A DNA stretch of 6,815 nucleotides from Pseudomonadota bacterium (GTDB lineage: Bacteria > Pseudomonadota > Gammaproteobacteria > JAKAQQ01). A model generated the notes under the pieces. It saw nothing but the letters and a program-made list of their open reading frames with translations. It made no database searches and was not told where the DNA came from. The stretch is from contig JAKARN010000074.1 in the NCBI GenBank assembly GCA_021828425.1, positions 1 to 6,815 of the forward strand, given 5' to 3'. Below are positions 1 through 6,414 of this stretch, piece after piece. The position numbers and the translations under genes are program-made. Position 1 is the first letter of the stretch. Every line of letters starts with the position of its first letter.

Positions 1-772
1 GATCCGGTCGAATCCCCTTCTGGGCCATCGCCTCGAAGAGCGTGGCCGCATTGCCGAGCAGACCCACGGAGACCGGCCGACCCCGGGTGCGGGCTTCTTC
101 GATGCATCCGAGTGCCTCATCCAGTCCGGTTGCGACCCGATCCAGGTATCCGCTCGCAAGCCGCCTCCGGATGCGACTTTCGTCGACCTCAACCGCAAGG
201 GAGGACAGGCCGGCGAACGTGGCGGCCAAGGGCTGCGCGCCACCCATCCCGCCGAGTCCGGCGGTGAGGAGCCAGCGGCCGGTCGCATTCCCGCCATAAT
301 GCTGGGACACGGCCTGTGCAAAAGTCTCGTAAGTCCCCTCGATGATCCCCTGCGAACCGATGTAGATCCAGGACCCGGCCGTCATCTGCCCGAACATCAT
401 GAGCCCCTTCCGGTCGAGTTCCTCGAAGTGTTCCCAGGTCGCCCAGCGACCGACCAGGTTGGAGTTCGCGATCAGGACCCTGGGCGCATCCGGCTGGGTT
501 TCAAAGACACCGACCGGCTTGCCGGACTGGATCAGGAGGGTTTCGTCGTTGGCCAGCCTGCGCAGGGTCGCAACGATGGCGTCGAAGGACTCCCAGTCCC
601 GGGCCGCCCGGCCGATACCGCCGTAGACCACGAGTTCCTCGGGCTTCTCGCCAACCTCCGGATCGAGATTGTTGTGGATGAGGCGCAGGGCGGCTTCCTG
701 GACCCATCCGGCGCAGCTCCGTTCGGGCCCCCGAGGCGCCCGGAGGGTGATGGATCGGTGTCGGGTGGGCAT
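1..772 (-). CDS. hutU: Urocanate hydratase (urocanase), N-terminal part, cut by the window edge
   Basis: Urocanase converts urocanate to 4-imidazolone-5-propionate, the second step of histidine degradation, in the cytoplasm with tightly bound NAD+. The minus strand reads 257 residues without a stop up to the left edge; the family is usually about 550-560 residues, so roughly the last 300 are outside. Family blocks seen in order: RAPRG (11-15), NNLDPEV (34-40), [14 protein letters not shown] (47-60), QSGKPVGVF (82-90), [14 protein letters not shown] (130-143) and the glycine-rich [15 protein letters not shown] (169-183), which belongs to the NAD+-binding part. The ATG at 772 gives the usual short N-terminus before RAPRG and has GGGAGAG at 780-786, seven bases upstream. 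It lies 82 bases downstream of purL on the same strand, so read-through is possible. A TAGAAT at 826-831 could be a -10 box but has no good -35. No other hut gene is visible. Confidence 0.95.
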   Translation of the reverse strand, partial: MPTRHRSITLRAPRGPERSCAGWVQEAALRLIHNNLDPEVGEKPEELVVYGGIGRAARDWESFDAIVATLRRLANDETLLIQSGKPVGVFETQPDAPRVLIANSNLVGRWATWEHFEELDRKGLMMFGQMTAGSWIYIGSQGIIEGTYETFAQAVSQHYGGNATGRWLLTAGLGGMGGAQPLAATFAGLSSLAVEVDESRIRRRLASGYLDRVATGLDEALGCIEEARTRGRPVSVGLLGNAATLFEAMAQKGIRPD

Positions 773-854
773 GGGCAGACTCTCCCAAGGCAGTACATCA
801 AAGGGGGGTTCAGGTCTCCGGCGTCATTCTACCGCCGCCGTTTCACGTCTTGCC

Positions 855-3800
855 TCACTGCCGGCCATTCAGGACGAAACGCCGGGCATTGTCGAAGAGT
901 GCCAACCACGGGGATGTCTCTCCCCAGTCGTCGGGATGCCAGGAGAGCTGGACGGTTCGGAACGAACGCTCGAAATGCGGCATGGCGATCAAGACGCGGC
1001 CATCCCGGTTCGTGAACGCGGTGGCTCCACCGGGGGAACCGTTCGGGTTCGCCGGATAGTCCTCGGTCGGCTCCCCCCGCCCGGACAGGTACTCGAGCGC
1101 AACGCCCCCGCGGGCCCGTAGACGGTCGAGATCCCCGGGCGCAAACCAGGCTCGCCCCTCACCGTGGGAGATGACGATCGGCCATTCCCCACCCGCAAGA
1201 CCGCTGAGCCAGGGAGAAGCATGGGAACCCACCCGGACCATGGCGAGACGCGCTTCGAACTGTTCGGAACGGTTCGGCTTGAATTCGGGCCAGTCCTCCG
1301 CGCCCGGAATGAGATCGCGGAGTCCCGCCAGCATCTGGCAGCCATTGCAGACTCCAAGTGCCAGGGTACCGGGACGGGCGAAAAATGCCCGAAACCCCTC
1401 GCGTAGCCGGGAATCATCACGGATGGCCCGCGCCCAACCATTCCCGGCACCCAGGACATCTCCGTAGGAAAAGCCACCGCAGGCAGCCAAGACATCGTAA
1501 GACTCCAGTGTTTCGTCACCGGAGACGAGATCGCTCATGTGCACGTCGGACGCCCGGAAACCCGCCGCCATGAATGCAGCCGCCATCTCGAGCTGTCCAT
1601 TCACACCCTGCTCGCGCAGAATGGCCACCCGGGGCCGGCTCGAACGGGAGGGACGGAAGACTTTCCGGACAGGCGCCGGCGAAGCCCAAAGACGATAGCG
1701 GTCCGGATCATCCCGCGCAAGCTCCTCCTGGTCGGCCGATTCCGGCTCGTCGCGTAGCCGTTTCATCGCATGGGTGGTCTCCGACCAGATCCGGCGCAAC
1801 TCGGAGCGGCGGGCCTCGAACGGGATATGGGAGCCAGAGCAGATCCGGATCCTGTCCTCCGGATGGGCCGTGGCCAGGCGGTGGACCTGTCCTTCGAAAC
1901 CATCCCGTTCCAGAAGTGCCAGGATCTCCGTCACATGGGCAGGATCCACGGCCAGAATCACGCCGGGTGCCTCATCAAGGAGGAAGCGGAGCAGAAACTC
2001 GCCCTCCCGCGGAATCTCGAAGTCGAGTCCGGCACGGCTGGCAAAGGCCATCTCCAGGGCAGCCACCCAGGCGCCGCCGTCCGAACGGTCATGGTAGGCA
2101 CAAACCCCGCCCCGTTCCCGGAGGCGATTCAGGATCTGCCAGAAACGGATCAGCATCCCCGGATCTTCAAGATCCGGCGCTCGGGTTCCGAGCTGGCCCG
2201 TCACTTGCGCCGCCGTGCTTCCACCCAGCCGGCCGGGCCGTCTCGTGAGCTCGACCAGGACGAGGATGGGGGACCCTTGAGGATCGAAAACCGGCGTGAG
2301 GGTCCGGCGGACATCCGGGACCTGTCCGAAGGCCGAAACCACCACGGTCACGGGGGAGCGGATCTCGGTTTCTTCCGCGGTCCCCCCTTGCCGCAGCCGC
2401 ACCCTCATCGAGAGTGAATCCTTGCCCACGGGGATCGGAATCCCCCAGGCCTGTGCACAGGCCGTGAGCGCGTCCACCGCGGCATAGAGCGCCCCCTCCT
2501 CCCGGGCATCGCCCGCGGCAGCCATCCAGTTGGCCGAGAGCGCCACGGCCTCGGGGCCGCGGACGGAAGCCGCCATGAGGTTGGTCAGGGCCTCGGCCGC
2601 TGCCAGGCGGGCGGAGGCAGCAGGATCGATGAGCGCCACCGGCGGACGTTCCCCCAGGGCGAAGGCATCGCCTCCGAGACTGGTGAAGTCCCGGGCCACC
2701 ACCGCGACGTCGGCCACGGGAACCTGGTAGGGACCCACCATCGGATCCCGCACCGACAAACCACCGACGGTCCGGTCGGCGATCGTGACGAGGAAGCTCT
2801 TGTCGGCCACCGAAGGCGCCTTGAGAACCTCCCGGAGCAGGACCGGAACCGGCAGGTCCCAGACCAGTCCGTCCCCCCCCTCCTCCCGGCAACCGGACGG
2901 CAGCACGATCCTCCTCTTGCGCCTCCGGGTCCCGTGGAACAGGAGCGCGAGATCCAGATCGACCGCGCACTGCGGGGGGGTTCCCGTGCGCACGACGAGG
3001 CGCGATTCGGCGGTCGTCTCCCCGATCCGGGCCCAGGGACATCGCTCCCGTCCCGCGATCGTCGCCAGGACCGGCAGTGCCTCGGGCAGGAACGCCAGCA
3101 CATACCGTTCCTGGGACTCGTTGCACCAGACCTCCATCGGCGACAAACCGGAATCCCCGCGCGGGACTGCATCGAGATCGATCACCGCACCGACCCGGCC
3201 GGACCAGACGAGTTCGGGCACGGCATTGGCCAGACCGCCGGCACCCACGTCATGGATGGAAACCACGGGGTTGTCGGGACCGAGCGCGACCAGCCGGTCG
3301 ATGACCTCTTGGGTCCGCCGTTCCATCTCGGGATTGCCCCGTTGCACCGATGCCCAGTCCAACCCGTCCGCGAGACCCCCGGCCCGTGAGGATTGGGATC
3401 CTCCGCCGAGACCGATGAGGAAGCCCGGTCCTCCCAGCACGAGGATTGCAAGCCCGGGCCGGAGCGGGCGCTTGCGCCAGGCGTGGCCCCGTAATGAGCC
3501 GATCCCTCCGGCCAGCATCACCGGTTTGGCATAGCCATGGGTCACCCGGGAGAGGAAATCCGGTCCTTCCGGCGACTCGAAGCTCCTGAAATAGCCTGCC
3601 AGGTTGGGCCTGCCGAACTCGTTGTTGTAGGATGCCGCGCCCACCGGTCCGTCCCGCATGATTTCCAGGGCGCTGGCCATTCCCGGCACATGGGCCGGAT
3701 CCTTCCGTTCCCAAGCACGGGGCAGTCCCGGAATGTGGAGGTCGGAAACCGTGAATCCGCACAATCCGGCGCGCGGCCGGGCGCCCCGGCCGGTTGCGGA

Positions 3801-4748
3801 CTCGTCCCGGATCTCCCCCCCGCTCCCGGTGGCCGCACCCGGAAACGGGGCGATGGCCGTGGGATGGTTGTGGGTCTCGACCTTGATCACGCCGTGGACG
3901 GGTTCCCGGTGCATCCGATAGACGCGATCGTCGATGCTGGCGCCGATCCGGCGCGCCGTCCCTCCTTCGATCACGGCCGCATTGTCGCGGTAGGCCAGAA
4001 GGACGGGGCCGTGATGGCTCCGGTAGGTCGCATTGATGCAGGAAAAGAGGGTTCGGTCCAGACGTTTCCCATCCACCTCGAGCGGTGAATGGAACAGGTG
4101 GTGCCGGCAATGCTCCGAGTGGATCTGTGCCCACATCATGAGCTCCGCATCGGTGGGGTTCCGGCCGAGCCGCCGATAGACGGACAGGAGATGGTCCTGA
4201 TCCTGCCCGGCCAGACCAAAACCATACCGCCGGTCGGCCTCCTCGAGCGCGCCCCGTCCCTCCTCCAGCAAGGGCACCACGCCGAGGGGGCGTGGGAGGG
4301 GGGCTTCGAAAATCCGGTGGGCTTCCGGAAGCATGGCAAGTGCGCTCTCGGTCAGTGGATCGGCGATCTTCCGGGCCAGCATCTCCCGCTCCGTTCCGGA
4401 CAGCGGATCCCCAGCCCGGTAGACCACTCCCCGTTCGATCCGGCCGAAGCCGGAAAGCCCGGTCCGCTCAAGGATGTCCGTGGCCTTGGAGGACCAGGGG
4501 GATACCGTGCCCAGCCGCGGCACGACCAAGAAGACACGGGAAGAATCCGGAAGGAGCCCCGACGAAAGGAGCTGTGCTTCCCCGAGAAGCGCCAACAGCT
4601 TTTCCTCCTGGAGCGTCCCCGGGGCCTCTTTTTCGACCAGGTAGAGAAAACGGGCGTCCGCCAGCCGGATTTTTACCGGGGCCCATCGTTCCTCGATCTT
4701 CCGGAGCCGGAAAGGGGAGAGGGCGGGACCTCCGAGGTAAGCACGCAA
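855..4748 (-). CDS. purL: Phosphoribosylformylglycinamidine synthase, large single-chain form
   Basis: PurL (FGAM synthase, fourth step of de novo purine synthesis) turns FGAR, glutamine and ATP into FGAM in the cytoplasm. The 1,297 residues match the E. coli-type single chain almost end to end. Seen in order: a PurS-like N-terminal domain (about 1-150, with PRLGTVSPWSSKATDI at 77-92), SEHCRHH (211-217), ETHNHPTA (291-298), GAATGSGGEIRDE (304-316), two AIR-synthase-like halves in the middle, and a class I glutaminase domain from about 1038 to the end. The glutaminase nucleophile is Cys1134 in GVCNGCQ, and His1258 and Glu1260 complete the triad. The start is TTG: the frame is closed by a TAA 14 codons upstream with no ATG or GTG between, and the N-terminus GGPALSPFR then aligns with the E. 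coli protein at full length. Shine-Dalgarno pairing is weak (GGA only). One oddity is Phe1259, where the usual MPHPER motif has proline. Confidence 0.98.
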   Translation of the reverse strand: MRAYLGGPALSPFRLRKIEERWAPVKIRLADARFLYLVEKEAPGTLQEEKLLALLGEAQLLSSGLLPDSSRVFLVVPRLGTVSPWSSKATDILERTGLSGFGRIERGVVYRAGDPLSGTEREMLARKIADPLTESALAMLPEAHRIFEAPLPRPLGVVPLLEEGRGALEEADRRYGFGLAGQDQDHLLSVYRRLGRNPTDAELMMWAQIHSEHCRHHLFHSPLEVDGKRLDRTLFSCINATYRSHHGPVLLAYRDNAAVIEGGTARRIGASIDDRVYRMHREPVHGVIKVETHNHPTAIAPFPGAATGSGGEIRDESATGRGARPRAGLCGFTVSDLHIPGLPRAWERKDPAHVPGMASALEIMRDGPVGAASYNNEFGRPNLAGYFRSFESPEGPDFLSRVTHGYAKPVMLAGGIGSLRGHAWRKRPLRPGLAILVLGGPGFLIGLGGGSQSSRAGGLADGLDWASVQRGNPEMERRTQEVIDRLVALGPDNPVVSIHDVGAGGLANAVPELVWSGRVGAVIDLDAVPRGDSGLSPMEVWCNESQERYVLAFLPEALPVLATIAGRERCPWARIGETTAESRLVVRTGTPPQCAVDLDLALLFHGTRRRKRRIVLPSGCREEGGDGLVWDLPVPVLLREVLKAPSVADKSFLVTIADRTVGGLSVRDPMVGPYQVPVADVAVVARDFTSLGGDAFALGERPPVALIDPAASARLAAAEALTNLMAASVRGPEAVALSANWMAAAGDAREEGALYAAVDALTACAQAWGIPIPVGKDSLSMRVRLRQGGTAEETEIRSPVTVVVSAFGQVPDVRRTLTPVFDPQGSPILVLVELTRRPGRLGGSTAAQVTGQLGTRAPDLEDPGMLIRFWQILNRLRERGGVCAYHDRSDGGAWVAALEMAFASRAGLDFEIPREGEFLLRFLLDEAPGVILAVDPAHVTEILALLERDGFEGQVHRLATAHPEDRIRICSGSHIPFEARRSELRRIWSETTHAMKRLRDEPESADQEELARDDPDRYRLWASPAPVRKVFRPSRSSRPRVAILREQGVNGQLEMAAAFMAAGFRASDVHMSDLVSGDETLESYDVLAACGGFSYGDVLGAGNGWARAIRDDSRLREGFRAFFARPGTLALGVCNGCQMLAGLRDLIPGAEDWPEFKPNRSEQFEARLAMVRVGSHASPWLSGLAGGEWPIVISHGEGRAWFAPGDLDRLRARGGVALEYLSGRGEPTEDYPANPNGSPGGATAFTNRDGRVLIAMPHFERSFRTVQLSWHPDDWGETSPWLALFDNARRFVLNGRQ
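4429..4468 (-). repeat. Partner copy inside purL of the right-edge repeat
   Basis: This is the segment of purL, codons 94-107 (GFGRIERG region of the PurS-like domain), that recurs at 6776-6815 with one mismatch. Within PurL it is ordinary conserved coding sequence, so this copy is the original and the right-edge one the derivative. Confidence 0.85.
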
Positions 4749-4786
4749 CGGATTTCCGAGGGTTGGCCCAAACGGCGGACCCTGAA

Positions 4787-4792
4787 ATTATA
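4787..4792 (-). promoter_or_regulatory. Candidate -10 box of the purL promoter
   Basis: The minus strand reads TATAAT, a perfect sigma70 -10 hexamer, ending 38 bases before the TTG start of purL. A transcript starting about seven bases downstream would have a leader near 30 bases. I see no good -35: at 17-base spacing the hexamer is CCTGCG, and there is no extended TGn. A weak or activator-dependent promoter is possible, and so is chance. I saw no clear PurR-type operator. Confidence 0.45.
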
Positions 4793-5096
4793 GCGCGGCA
4801 CACGAAGCGCGCAGGCGGACCCCCTCTTCCACGGGAAGGAAGCCCCAAGCGTGGGGGCGGTCACGGCAGCTCGATCCCGGGATCTGCGAGCATTCCCTCT
4901 TGTCCCAAAACCTTCCCCCCACAAGGGATTCCACAATGCAAGCCCCCGGTGAGGCGATCGGCAAAACAATCCAACCCATCCCAGGGACCCGATGGAGGAT
5001 TTTTTCGGGATCCTCAAGGGAGTTTTCGGTTTCAACAGGGTCAGACACCAAGACCCGCCAGGAACCCCACGCCTGTCCTTGGTCGGTGGCCTTCAT
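4788..5096 (-). CDS. Doubtful small ORF, hypothetical
   Basis: An open frame of 102 codons runs from an ATG at 5096 (a GTG at 5102 would add two codons) to a TAA that lies inside the TATAAT box upstream of purL. A TCAGG sits five bases before the ATG. The product would contain one mildly hydrophobic stretch (GWIVLPIASPGACIV) and otherwise no motif I recognise. Third codon positions are less GC-rich than in purL, and long open frames are common by chance in this GC-rich DNA. It is listed because it is the only same-strand frame filling this gap. I think it is more likely non-coding or gene debris than a real gene. Confidence 0.2.
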   Translation of the reverse strand: MKATDQGQAWGSWRVLVSDPVETENSLEDPEKILHRVPGMGWIVLPIASPGACIVESLVGGRFWDKRECSQIPGSSCRDRPHAWGFLPVEEGVRLRASCAAL

Positions 5097-5258
5097 GCCC
5101 ACCTGATCCAGAAAGCCCCCGGGACCGGGGGGAAATCTTCAGCCGGAAGGGGTGCAAAACCAAAAACAGCCCCCCGGATCCGGAAGCCCTGCCCCCCTGT
5201 TGCCGGATGGATCAGGGTTCCTTCGGTCCCACTTTCCTGGTTTCGGCTGGGGGGTCCT

Positions 5259-5363
5259 TCCAAAGGAATGACCCGCCCCTTCGAGGTTCGGGGTCTGGAT
5301 CCACAGTCGGCCTCCCTGCCGGAGCAGGGAGAGGCATGCCCGGAGGGTGGACCACGGGTCTGG
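5259..5363 (-). pseudogene. Remnant of a class I SAM-dependent methyltransferase
   Basis: The minus strand encodes about 35 residues, DPWSTLRACLSLLRQGG then RLWIQTPNLEGAGHSFG, that match the segment after motif III of Methyltransf_23/11-type enzymes: a conserved acidic-Pro pair, a helix ending in LLRxGG, a beta strand, and (T/V)PN. The glycine-rich SAM-binding motif I that should lie about 60-80 residues upstream is absent, because the sequence upstream is the vapC gene. The DWRG..PPRH segment that usually follows is not visible in any minus frame. The only usual start codon in this frame is a TTG inside the end of vapC. This is therefore a fragment, not a working enzyme. Family assignment is from recognition of the motif pattern and rests on few residues. 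Confidence 0.5.
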
Positions 5364-5392
5364 CCCAGCGGAACGCCGATGAATACATCCCG

Positions 5393-5794
5393 TCACCGTA
5401 CAGTCCAATCTTCGAGTCGAAGGTCTTCGATCCGAGAGAACTCCCGTGTGTTGTGTGTGACAAGAGTTACATCTAGTGCATGCGCATGGCTGCCGATGAG
5501 CGTATCGAGTGGACCAATCGGTCTTCCCTGCTGCTCGAGCGATGCGCGGATGTCCCCGTACGTCATTGCGGCGTCTTCATCGAACCCCGCAACCTCGAGC
5601 GCCAGCAGGAATTCATCCAGAGCGTCATGTGCAACCTCGGGGCGACTGCTTTTGGCTGCTCCGAACGTGAGTTCACCCAACGTAATGGATGAAATTCCGA
5701 CGTGTCCGATCGGTTTGCCGCGGATTTTCTTGAGTGCAACTGGATGCTTCTTGATGATGGCGATGCACGTGTCCGTATCCAGCATCCATTTCAC
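5393..5794 (-). CDS. vapC: VapC-type PIN-domain ribonuclease toxin
   Basis: VapC toxins are Mg2+-dependent endoribonucleases that cut tRNA or rRNA and arrest growth unless bound by VapB. The 133 residues span one PIN domain of normal family length. The acidic active-site residues are visible: Asp6 in MLDTDTC, Glu41 in TLGELTFGA, and Asp97 in GPLDTLIGSHAHAL, followed by VTHNTREFSRI (Asn115 at the fourth position) and a C-terminal LRLEDW. The GTG at 5794 overlaps the vapB stop as GTGA and has GAGG nine bases upstream. An ATG at 5785 (MLDTDTC) is an alternative that matches many VapC N-termini, but it lacks its own ribosome site. The coupled overlap is typical of toxin-antitoxin operons. The gene looks intact, so the toxin is probably active. 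The RNA target cannot be read from the sequence. Confidence 0.93.
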   Translation of the reverse strand: MKWMLDTDTCIAIIKKHPVALKKIRGKPIGHVGISSITLGELTFGAAKSSRPEVAHDALDEFLLALEVAGFDEDAAMTYGDIRASLEQQGRPIGPLDTLIGSHAHALDVTLVTHNTREFSRIEDLRLEDWTVR

Positions 5795-6024
5795 GGTAGC
5801 AGACCTCGCTGCTCTGCTTCAGGTGGCTGCTCGCGTGTGCTCATGAAATCTGCTGGAAACTGATCGAGGCTCTGCACCAGCGTGTCCCATGATTTGGTTT
5901 TGGGCAGAAGTACGACCGCACTGCCAACACGCTTGATCAGCACCTCTGCTCCCGCGAAGCGGAACTCCTTGGGGAGCCGTACTGCCTGACTGTCACCGTT
6001 CTTGAAGAGCTTGGCCGTTTTCAC
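5791..6024 (-). CDS. vapB: VapB-type antitoxin, AbrB-fold DNA-binding protein
   Basis: VapB binds and blocks VapC and, alone or in complex, represses the operon. The 77-residue product has the N-terminal swapped-hairpin AbrB/SpoVT fold signature TAKLFKNGDSQAVRLPKEF followed by RVGSAVVLLPK, and then an acidic and polar toxin-binding tail (DQFPADFMSTREQPPEAE). I place the start at the GTG at 6024: AAGGGG lies six bases upstream, the N-terminus then begins MKTAKLF as in relatives, and the mapped promoter leaves a leader of about 27 bases. The ATG at 6039 would add five residues but would sit about 12 bases from the predicted transcript start without a well-spaced ribosome site. The gene overlaps vapC by four bases. 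Confidence 0.93.
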   Translation of the reverse strand: MKTAKLFKNGDSQAVRLPKEFRFAGAEVLIKRVGSAVVLLPKTKSWDTLVQSLDQFPADFMSTREQPPEAEQRGLLP

Positions 6025-6050
6025 GAGAACCCCCTTCATCTCTAAAAATG

Positions 6051-6071
6051 GATATCAACTATATATATATC
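6051..6071 (-). promoter_or_regulatory. Probable vapBC operator dyad
   Basis: GATAT (6051-6055) and ATATC (6067-6071) form a 5-base inverted repeat with 11 bases between, over an alternating TA run that includes the -10 box. AbrB-fold VapB proteins usually bind AT-rich palindromes overlapping their own promoter, so this is the natural operator candidate. The simple TA repeat makes chance symmetry likely, so the exact half-sites are uncertain. Confidence 0.4.
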
Positions 6072-6086
6072 TGGGAATTCCGTCAA
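6058..6086 (-). promoter_or_regulatory. vapBC promoter (-35 and -10)
   Basis: On the minus strand TTGACG (6081-6086) and TATAGT (6058-6063) are separated by exactly 17 bases, a near-consensus sigma70 promoter. Transcription would begin near 6051, about 27 bases before the vapB GTG. The position, spacing and AT-rich context all support this as the operon promoter. Confidence 0.75.
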
Positions 6087-6247
6087 GGACGCCGTAGCCG
6101 CACTCGTGGCCGCTGTCCCCAACCGGAACTTTGCCCAGGTGCCCGCCCGCGGAGCACTGATCTCGCCTTCAACCTTCAAGGTGATGCGAAAGATCGGTGG
6201 CAGGGCGGCCGCGTGGCCGTGTTGCGACGACCAGTTGAACCTGGGCT

Positions 6248-6348
6248 GGACTTGCCGATCTCTATGAAACCGATCCCCGTTTCGCGGCCACCCTCAACCG
6301 CTGGGTGTGGGAAACCTCTCCTCGTATCTTGCGGCATCGATCCAGGCT
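6248..6348 (+). pseudogene. Frameshifted remnant resembling the TipAS end of a MerR-family regulator
   Basis: The plus strand reads GLADLYETDPRFAATLNRW in one frame to 6304, and then, after a shift consistent with loss of one G in the TGGG run, VGNLSSYLAASIQA in the next frame to 6348. Joined, this matches the closing segment of TipAS-type ligand-binding domains (pattern: L..MY..D.RF....D..G.G....(F/Y)...AI). Such proteins are transcription activators with an N-terminal MerR helix-turn-helix. No helix-turn-helix is present upstream, where the same frame has stops. It is best read as a broken gene end. The match is short and recognised by eye only; an opposite-strand frame covers part of the same bases and is an alternative. 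Confidence 0.35.
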
Positions 6349-6414
6349 AGGAAAGTGTCCCGGAAAGTGGCGTCTGGGCCCCCTTTGCCAGCCGAGCCTG
6401 TCTTTTCTTCGCAA

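Larger units (their letters stand above)
4749..5392. other. Gap between purL and vapC without a convincing intact gene
   Basis: This 644-base stretch holds the candidate purL promoter near its left end, a doubtful small ORF, and near its right end a short methyltransferase remnant. The sequence is rich in homopolymer C and G runs. There is a perfect 8-base hairpin, CTCCCTGC with loop CGGA and GCAGGGAG, at 5312-5331; it has no T-run and falls inside the methyltransferase remnant, so I do not call it a terminator. I found no tRNA-like cloverleaf and no riboswitch-like conserved core. It looks like decayed intergenic DNA. Confidence 0.6.

Noticed and set aside
826..854. TAGAAT preceded at 17 bases by GGCAAG as a hutU promoter
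   Set aside because: The -35 match is too poor to call; it is mentioned only as a possibility in the hutU entry.
855..4748. Many long open frames on the plus strand and in other minus frames across purL and hutU
   Set aside because: They are shadows expected in GC-rich coding DNA; the purL and hutU frames match known families over their whole length.
4993..5018. GAGGAT and ATCCTC inverted repeat around a T-run
   Set aside because: A 6-base stem with the T-run inside the loop region does not have terminator geometry on either strand.
5312..5331. Perfect 8-base hairpin with CGGA loop, possible terminator after vapC
   Set aside because: It has no T-run on either strand and falls on the LSLLRQGG codons of the methyltransferase remnant, where such self-complementarity can arise from GC-rich codons.
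5229..6370. CCACTTTCC at 5229-5237 and GGAAAGTGG at 6362-6370 as possible terminal inverted repeats of an element carrying vapBC
   Set aside because: Only nine bases match; dozens of such pairs are expected by chance in a window this size, and there is no transposase or target-site duplication.
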